Assembly (NCBI GenBank): GCA_010015675.1
Contig: ML976982.1
Location: 882,472 to 946,471 of the forward strand
Direction: 5' to 3'
Source: Byssothecium circinans
Lineage: Eukaryota > Ascomycota > Dothideomycetes > Pleosporales > Massarinaceae
DNA: 64,000 nucleotides
Below, piece after piece: positions 1-12,375 of this stretch (position 1 is the first letter of the stretch; the number at the start of each line of letters is the position of its first letter). Both the position numbers and the translations under genes were made by a program. The notes under the pieces were generated by a model. That model saw only the letters and a list, made by a program, of their open reading frames with translations. It was not told the DNA's origin and ran no database searches.

Positions 1-2995
1 CGGTCTCGGTCGGTGACCATTCCCCCAGCGCTTATCTATCGGAGTCCGGGCGCGTGTGGGAGTCGGGCCGGAGTGGACGGGGGGTACGTACCATGGTACG
101 TTCCTGTATCAGCCTTTGAGCATCGTGAGGACCTTCAGATTGTAGAAGGTGCGGCGGCAATTCGAAATTGTTGTGGACGGACGAGATTGCTGCTTCCAGA
201 ACGTACTGTAGTTAGCTTTCGGCTGATGTCGTGTTGGGATTTTTGTGCGTTGCATGATTGTGTGTGTGGTGGGGAGAAAAAAGCAGTAAGCTTGTTGGTC
301 AGCTCAGCTCAGCTTCACATGTGTGATTGATGACCGTCAGCATGCCCATCCCTCAGGTTCAAGTTCCATCGCGATGCAAGCAGGGTGGCAGGCAAGGACT
401 TGACGGCGTTCGGGGACTTTGCGAAGATGGGGTGCATGGGACCTCAGGGCCGTGTCTCCGTCTCTTCTCTCACATGCATTATTCAACACTACCTTACATT
501 GGCATCTGATCCTCATCGACATTCCTCACTCACCAACGGCGCGGATTTGTCCGAACACGAGAAAACTGGACACACAGCACGCAACGACAATTCTTCCAAG
601 GTTTCGAAAGTACTTCTCACATCTGCATGTGCATGTAAGTTAATGAAGGATGGTTGGTTGGTGCAGTATCTGTACCATAGTGCTGTACAGTACATACGCA
701 GACGCGCACTCCTAGCCTGCAGACGCTCAATTTAATAAACTTCTGTTGACAGATTTCTTTGCGTTAGTTTGCTTCCGGGTTGATGGTTCTCGGGATCGAT
801 CATGACAGGATAACATGTGCGGGTACAGGGGATGCTTGTAGCAATTTATTTATCCCATGGTTGTATATCCACCTTTTCATATGATGTTGTATGTATATTC
901 TGCTCGTTGAAGAAGACTGTTTCATGCATCCATGGCCGTCTGTAAATATCATCCCGTCCCTTATTACTTTATTATTCCGACTCACAGGCACCGGCAGAAC
1001 CGCAACGGTAGCGCCCGTCTGCTGCGCATGAGGGCCCGCACATGCGTCTCGGTTGCATCTCCGATCGCTAACGGGCCAGACACCCTCCCTCTATCTAAGG
1101 GGAAATATTGCAGAAGAAGATAATTGCGTCGGGATGGCAGCATGGCAACCTCCTGTCGGAACAAATGTTTTCGGACTAGTATGCGCTTTCATTACCTACC
1201 TAGGCAGATACACCGTCGTTGTGAGACGGAATCTGTATAGAACTAACAGTATTAAGTTGCAGAACCATCATCACTCCATAGGCACAATCCAACACCGGTG
1301 CTGGTGCTGGCGCTGGTACTGATCCTGCAGCATACGTCGGTCGATATTACCCACAGTTCACAAGCTCGATGTACGGCAGAGTATCCTTCCCTTATCTTCA
1401 ACTATAATGCACCAGCATCCTTCTCGTATTGCACCAACGTTAGCCGTTATATTGTACACGTTGCAGCCGTTGGAAAAGCCACATGTGCACGTTTCGCCTT
1501 GATACTACGCAGATAAAAAGGCAGGCGACATGCATATGCACGTAAGCACAAGCTTCCAAAGGCTTCGTGCAGAGGACGATGATGTAGGTCGGGTGTCGAT
1601 TGATTGATTTGATTGCCCATGCTATTGGGGAGGATTTTTTTATGTTGAGATGTAGGGACTTTTAGTACGTACATTTGCCCGGATGTATTAGCTCATCATA
1701 ACCTCCCTGCTCTCTTTCTGTCTCAGAGTTGCATTCACGGGAGGTTTTTGCATGTGATAGTCATCGTCACCACGTGTACGTACCTGGCACCCACTACTGT
1801 ACCTGCTTTAATTCTTCCGCCCCTCTTCCCCCTCCCCTTTCACAGGCTGACAGGCCAACCCAAACAGCCGCCGCGGAACCTATTTCCCCCGTCCCAACAA
1901 CCCACATCATCGTATTCACTAGCCAGTGTTCCAGAAGCAAATCCTTCGAGTAGGTACTCCGTGGTCGCCCCATCCTCCGACGGTCTGACCCTCATCCTCC
2001 TCTGCTCCGCGCACCTCGGCGCAAGAATCTACCGAGGGGAAAAGTACCTCCGCCATACAATTCGCGCGGGCGAGTACTTCCGCCGCAAGTACCCTGCTCC
2101 TTGCCTGCAATCTACCTTAGCCGAGCTCGAGCGGCCAGGGCCCCCGATACGGATTGATAACGGCGAGAGAGGTAAGGCCTCCATGTAGCGATATCCACAA
2201 GCGAGATACACTAGCGGAACGATGCAGTGTGCAGTGTGCAGGATGGAGAAGTTGTGAAAAAAGGGTGTCGTACCCACAAAGGAGTGAAAGGGTAGTGGAT
2301 ATGCTATCCGCACTGCCGCGCTCAGATGAAATGCATGCTGCGTGGTAAAGTGATCTGCGCTGCGAGGGCGGATCGCTATATTGAGGTGCAGTGGATGGAA
2401 ACCTGGGTTTTTGAGGGGACTGCGTTCTGGAACCTTTGGAGCCTTTTTGTGGGGTATGGGATACGATGTCTGGTGGGGTGAGGGGTTCGTGGCGTGATGG
2501 ATGGAGTGATTCGAGGTCCTCTCGTGAGGTGAAGGGTCGGAGGGATGGTGGAGACACCGCCTATCATACACGTACCTTCATGATGGAGGGCGCAGGGAAA
2601 AATGTTGAGGTGAGGAGTACAGAGAGCACTCTATGGATGAACAGCTTCATGTGTCACATCGTCCAGTCTATCGGGTACCTTTCAGATGTTTCGCATGTTC
2701 TTCCGGGAGCTTCATCCGCAGCCGAACTTTTGTACGACCTCGACATCAACATCAACACCATGCTTTCTTTAGTCAATTCTCTGGCCTATGGGGGCCTGTA
2801 TCTGCACGTCATTCCTTTCCCCCTCTTCATCTTTCTTCTTCCTTCCCAATTCGAAATCCTGTTTTTCAATGTCTCACCCCTTCGCTAGTTTCCTACACAC
2901 TTCCGTTTGCGTATCGCAGTACTTACCCCATAGATTCCTTGCAGTGCATTACATCACAGCTTACTTGACAGTGGAGAAAAGCGTCATAATCTGTC

Positions 2996-3027
2996 ATGGC
3001 ATGATGGCATGATGGCATGATGGCATG
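2996..3027. repeat. Short tandem repeat, 4 x ATGGCATG
   Basis: Four exact, adjacent copies of the 8-bp unit ATGGCATG. No coding frame depends on it. It is a likely site of replication slippage. Confidence 0.9.
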
Positions 3028-3245
3028 AGAAAGATGAGGTCGAAGCGAGGAGCATCCGGTGCTATCAGTCAGGCATCGCAAACCCACATGTGCACATCGC
3101 ATTTTGTGCGACCACCGCATGCGATGGAGTTCGAAGTGTGCATATTAAATATATGAGACTCTGTTATGGTTCTGTATACCTCGAGGAACCTTACGAATAG
3201 CAGCTATACTTGCCCTTTTGGGCGGTACGAAACCTTTTGGTGAGC

Positions 3246-3520
3246 TACAATGGGTGGTTTTCAGAACTAATTAGGTCACGTGCACTAGCGTCAATTAAGC
3301 GAGTGCCCCACCTCAACGCCTTGAGCCCATTTTCTGCTATACACGACTTAATTATGCCACAACCACACTACCTAGGGAGCCTAAAACGTCCCAAAAACAT
3401 GCTAGCTCTTAACTTGGGCGTGTTTTGGTGGATACACTGTCAATATACGATGAAGAGCAATTTCGGTGTTCTCCCCCCGGTCGCACGTGACCTAATTAGT
3501 TCTGAAAACCACCTAGTATA
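3246..3520. mobile_element. MITE-like element with 31-bp perfect terminal inverted repeats
   Basis: The left arm (3253-3283, beginning GGTGGTTTTCAGAACTAATT) is the exact reverse complement of the right arm (3483-3513). Similarity continues imperfectly outward to a TA dinucleotide on each side (3246-3247 and 3519-3520), which would fit a TA target duplication of the Tc1/mariner type. The interior is about 200 bp with no transposase; the open frame across it is not coding-like. Size, long inverted repeats and lack of coding capacity fit a non-autonomous miniature transposon. The exact ends and the superfamily are inferred, not shown. Confidence 0.7.
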
Positions 3521-6333
3521 TTCAGGATGTTAAGCTATCTGGGAGCTTGAAACGATGTTACACAGTTTCGGATTGAGGAAGAGCATTTCATAATTGGGTG
3601 GATAGAGATACAGTGGATGCCCAAGCAACCTTAAGCATGAGTCCGCGGAGGAGCTTCTTGCTGAGCTGTGGTATTGTCGTGTTCAGCGGAATGGATGTTG
3701 GGTAAGTTGAGAGACGGACACTACGATATTTCCCTCTTCCTACATCGTGTTCCTTCCAGTCACTACTCGTCTCGCTGTCTCTTTCAAAAGTCCTTTAGAC
3801 TCTGTTTTCCACTGTCTCTTTCCCCCTCACCGCCTGCACCTACACCACACATGCCCCGCTTCGCATCACTTTGCGTCACAGAGCAAAAGAAAGCCCAAGA
3901 CCAACACCAAGAGACGACAACACCAACCCAAGAAATCTTTACCTTTATCCACCCCCAACCACCACGACGATAGCCTACATCCGTCCCGCCTCAGCCCCTC
4001 CCACTCCCACTCCCTAAAAGATCGGCGTAAAACAGTCCACGAGGACATTCTCCTTCACGCTCGACACGCCCTCCCACCATCCATCCCCTCCACGCCTTCG
4101 CTTCCCCACGGCCCGTCCATCCCGCCATATCTTCGCTTGCTTCGCTACCCACCGGCACTTCCCCGCCAACTACCGACTGCCTCCCACTCGCAGTCCCAAA
4201 AATAAACTTCCAAGGCATGGCAAGTCGCGGCACCTACCTCCCTCTTTCACAGCTGCGATAACGGAGCAAACGCGATCCCTCCCCTTCCCTCTGACCCCCA
4301 GCCCGGTCCCAGCTCCAAGCAACACACCTCACCCAATCGCCGCGAATGTCTAGGACTGCGCATGCCTCGATGCAACCCCAGGAAACGTCTTACATCTTAC
4401 ACAGGCAGCCATCATACACCGTAGTACACTCGTACTATAGGTAGCCCGTATAAATCCGGGGATGCCCCTCTTTCGTGGGGTAAAAAGGTCCATCTCGAGT
4501 ACATACATACACCTGCAGCGCCGCTCTGCACTGCACTACACTGCATGGACACTGCATCTTGCATTACGCGCCCACGAGCGCGCGAGCCCGCGTACATGTA
4601 TGTATGTGTGTACGTAACTCAGTTTTCCAAATAGGCAAGTTATCCTCCCAGACTGACCGTGCTGCCTTGCTTGTTTTGCTGTTGATGCGATATCACGACA
4701 TCGCAGCCCCAAACTATGCGATACGATACGATACGACACGACAAGCCTCGAGTCCTGAGAAGGGGAGAAAAAAAGAAACCCGAGCTAGTTACTGGCTATG
4801 TTCGACTCGCAGTCTTGCTTTTGTGCCTTCCAACGAGTCACGAGTCAAGGACGCACGCCGCTGCAAGCGCTGAGCCAGGTAGGCAACCATGTTGATGCAG
4901 ATGCTGAGCAGCAGATGTAGATGCATAACCCCGGATTCGCACCCCGCATCCGGCTCCATACCTCCTCACATTCCGCGTGGAGCCGGTGTAGGATACGTTG
5001 CCTCTTTCGTCATTGGACTATGTATGTACCGTACCATCCAGGTAGTATCGAGATATCGTATCGGACAGTACGATATGAAAGATACGGCCTTCATGCGAGG
5101 CTACGGATGCACCACCGTAGTCTGCGCACTTCGCAAGCAGCGAGTGCGAAGCGTTGTATCCGGTGAATAAGTGCGATTCTTCCACCACTTAGAACGTGTT
5201 TGGCTTTGAGCTTTCTCATGCGCTCGGGGAAAAATGCCAAGTGTGCGAGGGTGAGGCGAGCTGAGGCTTGGGATCAGAGCTTCAACATGACAGATGTCCA
5301 AAGGCCAAAACCATCTCCGCATCATTCCGTATACTACTGTAATAAGCCCCCTACTCAGCGCCATCGTATGGGCGAGAAAAACGTGCTCGAACAAAGGTGT
5401 GAGAGTTGCTCACACCTTTTTGTCGCCTCGCTCACCGCCGAAATCCACGCGCTCACTCCGTACAAACACATTTCCCCTCACCAATGACAGCATCATGCGC
5501 ACCCGACTCAACCCCCACGCAGCCCCTGGGCCCAGAACGTGCATGTCCCCCAGACTCCTCCCTCAGCCACAGAATCCTCGTGTTCCAAAACAAGAGCACC
5601 AATTTTGCCGGCGGTCGGTGAGGACCCTCAAGCTGGTGATTCCGAGGGTTTGGGTCCCGGTGCCACTTCCCTGAACCATGCCCATGCATTGAGCGGTCTG
5701 TGCTTACGCCGCCCTGCACGAGCGGGTGTGGTTGATTGGGAGCCTCTTGTCCCTCATTAACCACTGTGGCTTGCCCCAGAATCCTTGGTATCAAAAAGCG
5801 CGGGGTGCTTCAATGTTGGTACGAAGGATTGCAGCGCGGCTTGGTTATAAAGTTCGAGACTCGATCTCGTATTTGCCGCCGGAAAAATGCTCTTGGACGG
5901 CGGCATGGTTCAGTGAAGGATGATGCATTGGCTGTCGGGGTGCAGAGGGTTAGATTGCGGCTTGCGTGCTGCTGAGGTGAGCAACGGCGTTGGGGTTCGT
6001 GTTGAGCATGCGCGTTATGGTGTGGCCGTTCTCCGCAGTGTGGGTGGTCAACCCCACACGGTAAAAGTCGTGGACCCGGGTCGTGGGCTTCTGGGTGGTC
6101 CGGAAAGTACGTCAGATTCAAGGATTGATATTGCCCTGCTGATAGGCGCTGACCGAATCTACTCAGCTGAGTGTCTGTGGTACGCCTTCATCTAAGGTGG
6201 GAATGCTGATAAGCACCGTTGCGGCGAGGCAATGCTTGCACGGAGATTGAGATAACAGCTTCTAGAAGACGGCAGTGAGCTTTCGGGGTTCGGGGACCGG
6301 TGAGAGCCCAAGTCTGGGGACATCTGGGGTAAA

Positions 6334-7870
6334 TCAGAAAGTCGCCGGTCGTGTCACCTTCCTCTGTAAGTCTCTTGGTGTGTCCGCAGAATCATTCCTC
6401 TGCGATTCTGCAGCAGAAGTCGCACCAGATTCTGTAACGTTGACTTCAGATGCAGGTGATGCATCTTCGAACAGCAGGCCTTCGGCGGCAACCTCATCAT
6501 CTTCGACCCAGCCGTACAGTTCATCCGAGTTGGGGCCATGTACACCCTCATCTGGCTCGCCGTTGTCGTCGTCCATCTCCGCGAAACGTCTTTTAAGCGG
6601 TCGCGCCTCGGACGAAATGGTGGGTGCTGCAATATCGATTGTAGCTATGTTCATGTCGTAGAGCCCCGTCTACAAGTAGCATGTCAGCGGCTGATCGTCA
6701 TACAAGGCAGACTTATGGGTCGTGGATAGTGTAGGCTCTGCGGGAGAGTTAGATTACTCACGCTGTCCACAACAAACGGCACCACCTCTCCGACCCCGCC
6801 TTCGTCGGCCAGTGTAGCGCCATTTGCCTTCAGTATGCCTGCAAACCGGGCTTTTTGCAATCGAGAAGGATCTGAAGTGGTTGAATTCCCTTGACCCGCA
6901 GCCCAGTCCCTGAACAAGACCAGTCGAGTGGATATGCCGTTATCCCATTCTGAGCCTGATATTGCGGGAACCAGAAGGGCCTTCGACGCGGCCCGGATCC
7001 GCGTTATGGTTTGACACGTAACGAGCAGTGCGATGTCGTGCAGCGCAGCGACCCTAGTGAGCGTTGAGATCAGTTCATTCATTACTGCAAATTTGCGTCC
7101 TGCGGCCCAGCGTGCCTGATCGCCCTTGTTCTTGGCCGCGCGGTCGTCGGCATGGCGGGGATACGCATTGTCGAACAAGGTCGAGAGAGAGTCGATAACG
7201 ATGAGACTTGTGTTTGGCAGCGGGAATCCGGATGGCAGATGCATGAATAGAGCCAATAGATGGGCCAGCGTGGGTGCTGTAAAGTGATGGAAGTGACTGC
7301 GCCATTCATCCAGAGAAGACGCCTGTGACTGGGCATCGTCGAGTGCGAGCAGCACTTGGTTGACGCGTTGGGGGACCAAAGGCGCGCAGGCGGCATCTGC
7401 GCGCAATTAGCCCTCATCACTCCTCGCCGACATGCTCCGGCTGTCTCAAGTACTGACCGACCCAGATGGTCCGATGGCCATCCCGCAGCGCATTTGCAGC
7501 TGCCTGTATGCTTCACTTCTTCAGCACATGTATATTTATTCCGTGTAAGCGCCTGTGTATTTACCCAAAGGCCGTCTTGCCTGCACCTGGCGGCCCGAAG
7601 ATTTCGGTCACCTTGCCACGAATATACCCGCCCGATGCACTTCGCCCTGGCAGCCCAAGCGGCGAGAGGGCTTTGTCGAGCTGCGGGAGACCAGTGGAGA
7701 CGGCACGGGAGCCCTGGGTATGGAGCGTTTGGAGGGCCTGCGAGGCAGACACGGTAGGCAGTCTGTCTGTATAATGATCAATTAGGCGAAAAGATACTGC
7801 ACGACCTATAGGGATACGTACGTGACGAGGACGACGACGAGGAGAGCACGTGAATATTTTCACCGGCCAT
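6334..7870 (-). CDS. RecA/Rad51-family recombination paralogue, Rad55-like
   Basis: Five exons: 7870-7822, 7766-7565, 7510-7458, 7396-6762, 6669-6334, giving 424 residues. Walker A is GPPGAGKT (about residues 74-81) and Walker B is LIVIDS (about 166-171), so this is a P-loop ATPase of the RecA/RAD51 fold. The motif order, the FGIQAAANALRDG segment after Walker A and the absence of an N-terminal helix-hairpin-helix fit a RAD51 paralogue that helps load Rad51 during homologous recombination in the nucleus; Rad55 is the closest guess, Rad57 less so. The N-terminus carries seven serines and the tail is acidic. Intron 2 must use an AAG acceptor (GTGAAG before 7510), because the nearby CAG breaks the frame. 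The start shares a divergent promoter with the MOSC-domain gene. Confidence 0.8.
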
Positions 7871-8350
7871 GGTGGGAGCTATGCGTCCTCTATGCCGGCG
7901 TCGTGCGGAGGGAATCGGCAGTTTAATCGAGTCCCGTGACACCGCGTGCAAGTCGTGACCGCAGTTTAGTAGGCGACGCGTTTATTCCAGCCATTGCAGT
8001 GAGAGATGGCGTATTAGGGAGCATCGTGAAGGAGTTGTGGTCGTGGGGCGCCTGCTACTACATAAGCTATGACGGCGGTGACCAAGCGAAATCGGGTGCG
8101 TGACTTGCGATATCGTGACTTCCGCTTACAACGCATTCGGAGACTTTCACCACCAGAATAATTATTTATGGCAACGTTGGACTCGTTACAGCTCTTTCTC
8201 CGATATAACATAAGATATCACGGTCACTGCAAATGGGCTGACCGAGTCTGCCATTAGTCTGTTGGTGAACACGTGCATCTGAAGAATTTAGGCCGATCAT
8301 TCCCACTCAGAGGACCGTCCACTTATTCTCTACTCCCCATCTCTACCAAT
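7871..8350. promoter_or_regulatory. Divergent intergenic promoter region
   Basis: About 480 bp separate the start codons of the Rad55-like gene (leftward) and the MOSC gene (rightward), so both promoters must lie here or overlap. No unambiguous TATA box or named factor site was identified. Confidence 0.5.
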
Positions 8351-9738
8351 ATGACATCGAACGTTTTAGACGATATCATCGCCTTTCTATGGAAGACATG
8401 GGGCAACACCACCCCGCTCGCCCTTTCCATCACCATCCTTGCCCTCCTCCTCCCCCTCATATCCGCCTTCCTCCTCGCCCTCTCCCAACGCGAGATACCA
8501 CCCCCACCCCCACCAGGATGTCGCAAACTCGGCCTACAAGGACGCAGCAACCTCCACGATCAATTCTCCAAGAAGTACTCCTCCGGCGCCGACCATTCAC
8601 CCTCGAATCCCTGGACGGTCAAAGCCCTGTTCATCTACCCCATCAAGAGCTGTGCCTGCATTGAATTAGATAAAGCAGATATCATTCGTACTGGGCTCCG
8701 ATACGATCGTCAATTCGCTCTTGCCCAGTACAGCACCAGTCTGCCGACGCTGGACGGGGAGGTGGAGAGTAAATGGTCGTTTATTACCCAGCGCAAATTT
8801 CCTCGTCTTGCGAAAGTGGAGACGGAGATATGGGTTCCTGATCCCTCAGCACCAGGATATAGCAAGGAGAATGAATGGGCCAAGAGTGAAGGATGCCTGC
8901 TCGTCCGCTTCCCCTTCACACCCGACACCGATTTCAGCATCCAAGGACTGAAGAACTATGGGAAGATACTAGCAGCAAAGCTAGAAGGAAAGAGCGAGCC
9001 AACGATTGAGTTCAGAGTCCCCTTCAATCCAAGCAAGGAACGAGTCAATGAAAAGGCCTACAAAAAAGAGACGATGAAGATCTGGGACGACATGCCCACA
9101 GCTTTGAACATGGGCAGCGAGGTCCCAGATGAAATCATGGCAAAATTGAAGTACACCCTAGGCGTGACAAACCCTCTAACATTATTCCGCATCGACACGG
9201 AGAAGTACAGGGAAGTCTTCATGTGTGCGCCGAAGAAACAAGCAGTAGGCTTCCAAACCGTTATCGGAATGCAGGACACTGTACTTCTCTCCTTCATCTC
9301 ATCTACGAAGGGCTACTAACATTCTCTTAGTATCCAATGCACATAATGAACCTCGCCTCCGTCCACGACGTCTCCTCGCATCTCCCCACCTCATCCCCCC
9401 TCGCTCCCCTCTCAGCCCTACGCTATCGTCCCAACATCCTCATCGCCGGCCCACCCGCCTTCTCAGAGGACTCCTGGACTAGCGCGCGCATCGGCCCGCT
9501 CAACTACCACATCTCCTGCCGCACCACGCGCTGTAAACTTCCAAACGTGGACCCTGCAACGGGAATCGCGGATCGCAATGAACCGGGTACGACGATGAGG
9601 AAGTATAGGATTATTGATGCAGGGAGTAATAGCGCGTGTTTGGGAATGCAAGTTACTCCGTTGGAAGAGGGCAATGTGATGGTTGGGGATGTGGTGGATG
9701 TTTTGGATCAGGGGGAGCATTTTTTCTTGAAAGACTGA
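8351..9738 (+). CDS. MOSC-domain protein, membrane-anchored, mARC-like
   Basis: Two exons, 8351-9280 and 9331-9738, give 445 residues. The 50-nt intron ends GGCTACTAACATTCTCTTAG, a textbook branch point and acceptor, and rejoins the frame. The N-terminus has a membrane segment (about residues 22-45) and a proline run. The MOSC N-terminal barrel begins at KALFIYPIKSC (about 91-101). The C-terminal part holds the RCKLPNVDPATG motif typical of MOSC enzymes, whose cysteine can bind the molybdenum cofactor. By family knowledge such proteins act like the mitochondrial amidoxime-reducing component or as Moco-sulfide carriers; the substrate here is unknown. The start chosen is the first ATG; upstream in-frame sequence begins only with GTG. 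Confidence 0.85.
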
Positions 9739-9967
9739 GGGCCGGGTTAACAACGTATGAGATGAGGGATAACGATAACAGAGGAGGTAGAATTTCAAGA
9801 CAGCTGATTAAAAACTTTTACGGATTTGAAATTGTCACACACACTATCCAAACCAAACTCTCAAACCTAACATCGACAACACCAACAGCAGAAAAGTTCC
9901 ACATCTAGGCCAGAAACTGTTTCAACATCTTAACAGACCCAAACTATAGAAAAATGCAGGGCTTTTA

Positions 9968-10957
9968 TCACATGACAGTACCACCACCAGCTGAAAGCCC
10001 TCGCGACCTCTTCAACCTGTTCGCAATTTGCCTCCCCCAACTCATCCTCTTTTCTGCCTTCACGCCTTGCGCATAGCCATCCTTCCTCTCCGGCTTCCTC
10101 CCACCCCAGCCACCCTTCCATATCGACGAGCATCGCTGCTCCCCACCATTCCCGTAACTACGCATAATGTAGTCCGAGGAGGAAGATTGCTGCTGTTGCT
10201 GTTGCTGTTGTATCTGGAACTGGAACCCAGTGCTGTCCATGTCCACATCCATATCCAAACCCATCCTCCTATCCGTTGCCAAGATAGCGTTGACGTTGGT
10301 GTTGCTGTTGTTGTTGGTGTGGAAATACGCGTTCTCACTCCTGCTCGGGATAGAAAACGCCTCCAGCGAAGAACTGTGCTGCTGCTGCTGCTGGTAGTTG
10401 TGGAAGTTGCTTGTTTCACAGGGCCCCGCATCCGCATCGCCAAACCCGAAATCGAAACCATGATCAGCTCCAAGCATCAGTCTCGACATTTCCCTAATCT
10501 CGATCATCTTCTTCCCCAGTCTCCTTCCCCTCGACGGCTTCTCCATTTCCAGCCTCTCACCAGATCCAAGCCTCAGTATGGGGTCCTGCCCCGCAACCCG
10601 CCCTGTTGCGGATGCAAGTCTATTGCCTTCCGGAGAGGCGTCGTTGAGAAGGGAGCGGAACTGCTGTAGGTACGCCGTTGTAGAATCGTTAGCGAAGTCT
10701 ACGCGTTTATGGTCACGATGGACTCGGTTCGACTGATAAGAATACCGGGTAGCGGCAGAGAGTACGGAGGGTGAGGGAGCGGATGAGAGGCGTGTTGGTG
10801 CCGTGTCGACGGCGGTACTCGAGGAACGAGAGGAGGAGGACGAGGAGGAGGACGAGGACGCCGAAGAGATAGCGGTGATCATGCTTTCTTCTTCTTTGTT
10901 CTGCAACGAGTGGGTGGCAGAGGTCAGCGAAGGTAGTTTATAATTGCAGTGGCACAT
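9968..10957 (-). CDS. Low-complexity Ser/Gln/Asn-rich protein, unknown function
   Basis: 329 residues from the ATG at 10957. An alternative start at 10882 (MITAISS) follows a CGTTGCAG that could be an intron acceptor, so the first 25 codons are uncertain. The protein has a serine run near the N-terminus, two glutamine runs (five and eight Q) towards the C-terminus, an Asn-rich patch, and a basic C-terminal tail (RQIANRLKRSRG) that could be a nuclear signal. A short conserved-looking stretch, STTAYLQQFRSLLNDA, is the best candidate for a real motif. I do not recognise the family. It converges on the MOSC gene with a 229-bp gap. Confidence 0.6.
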   Translation of the reverse strand: MCHCNYKLPSLTSATHSLQNKEEESMITAISSASSSSSSSSSSRSSSTAVDTAPTRLSSAPSPSVLSAATRYSYQSNRVHRDHKRVDFANDSTTAYLQQFRSLLNDASPEGNRLASATGRVAGQDPILRLGSGERLEMEKPSRGRRLGKKMIEIREMSRLMLGADHGFDFGFGDADAGPCETSNFHNYQQQQQHSSSLEAFSIPSRSENAYFHTNNNSNTNVNAILATDRRMGLDMDVDMDSTGFQFQIQQQQQQQQSSSSDYIMRSYGNGGEQRCSSIWKGGWGGRKPERKDGYAQGVKAEKRMSWGRQIANRLKRSRGLSAGGGTVM

Positions 10958-12375
10958 TTTTCTTGACGAGGACAAAGTGAAGTGCAGTTGAGAGGGGAGG
11001 CGACATGAAGTTGCAGGAGCAAAAGGTTTTTATTTCTACGGAACGCTTCTGTGGAAGGGTAGATGTGGTTTTATCTCCAACTTTCGCGTGCTTATTGGCT
11101 ACAGGGTGGGTCGTTGGGGCTCGTGGGCTATTGAGGTTCGTAAACGGTTGAGTCTAATGGAGCGTTGAGGCTCGTAGATGCTTCTAATCCACGCGTGCGT
11201 AATGGAACTGCATGCACGTGTGTCAATTCCTGAATTTGCAATCCCGCAATTCCCACGTTGAATCGGGTAATGCTGATTACGCCGCTTGACTAACACCCTC
11301 GCTACCGCCTCTTGCGTCCAGGCCATTCAAGCAAGACGTATATGAAATATGAACTCTATAGTATATCCAACCACCGTCCAGGATAGAAGCATCCACAGCG
11401 AACACGTATTAATTTCAACAAAGCTAAAAAAAAAGGGCTTTGTTCTCTTTGCCAACCTACTCAACATTGAGAAATTTCTTGCCGTGACCATGCGGTCACC
11501 TTTTCACTTTTTCAAATCCCCTTGATTATATTGGCAGAGTGCTAGTACTTTATTTACACGCAAGCATCGATTTCTTTCCAAAATATCTTATCTACGCCTA
11601 TTAATACAGTTAGTACTAGCACGCAGCAGATATTAGATATACGTGCAGCACAGAAAAAAATAGAGAGGTGGTAGCGGGGAGTCGCCTATCTACATCAACG
11701 TTAGCCGTGCAAGCTGCACTTGACCTAGGAATATCACTGCAAAACTCTGGACGGAGGCTTGATACTACCTTCCTCAATATGCATAGCCTTCGCAATTAGT
11801 ACATCTCGAGTATCACGTCGCACCGTAGGAGAAACGAGCAGATGCCAGGTAGCTTTCTTTCCCACTATTTGTATATTTACTACATCGAACAGCTAGAACA
11901 AGAACACCAACGACAGATCGTGACAAAAAACAACGAGCTTCAAGATATACGCACAATATACACGGAAAAATAGATTTTTGGTAACGGGTATAGGGTATAG
12001 AGAATAAAGAAGAAAGCCCGCGAGGGCGTACATGTATGTGTGGTTGTGTGTGTAGAAAGGGTATAATCGTTTTTTCCGTCCTTTAAACCCAGAACCCAAA
12101 GTAAGCATGAGCGTACAACAACGACGATGAAAAGGCTATACAAAGAGACCAAAGTCAAATCAGGACGTACTAAAAGAAAAGACAAAACGCCCGGTCTATG
12201 GTGCGGTCTATGACGAAGTAAGAAACCGCCGACGAGACACACTTCCCAACCCTCATACACGTATACCCAGCGACATGATACAAAGGCGAGGAAAGAGAAA
12301 AAGGAAAGATGGCCGCTAATATGCAAGCCAAGGTACAACAGTAGGAAAAGGAAGGAAAAGCAAAGCACCCTACCC
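10958..12375. other. Intergenic region, no gene seen
   Basis: It contains the upstream region of the Gln-rich gene and the downstream region of the long coiled-coil gene. Composition is AT-rich around 11.35-12.0 kb. The open frames here are hydrophobic read-throughs of T/A-rich DNA without family features. Confidence 0.6.

Larger units (their letters stand above)
1..6333. other. Gene-poor leading region
   Basis: No protein family could be recognised on either strand. Open frames are short, overlap on opposite strands, and are rich in His/Pro/Ser or Cys in the way of chance frames. Visible contents are a short 8-bp tandem repeat, an inverted-repeat element near 3.25-3.52 kb, a pyrimidine-rich stretch around 3.73-4.2 kb that resembles a fungal promoter or leader but has no convincing downstream gene, and short GATAC microsatellite-like sequence near 4.71-4.74 kb. 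The far left edge may hold part of a gene that continues outside the window; nothing there is identifiable. Confidence 0.6.

Noticed and set aside
2029..2571. 180-codon minus-strand frame
   Set aside because: Pro/His/Ser-rich low complexity, overlapped by other frames, starts at a non-ATG codon in part, no domain.
3210..3533. 107-codon frame
   Set aside because: It spans the inverted-repeat element including both arms, so it is a chance frame across a MITE-like insertion.
5453..6195. Overlapping frames on both strands
   Set aside because: No family features, conflicting strands, no splice pattern giving a sensible protein.
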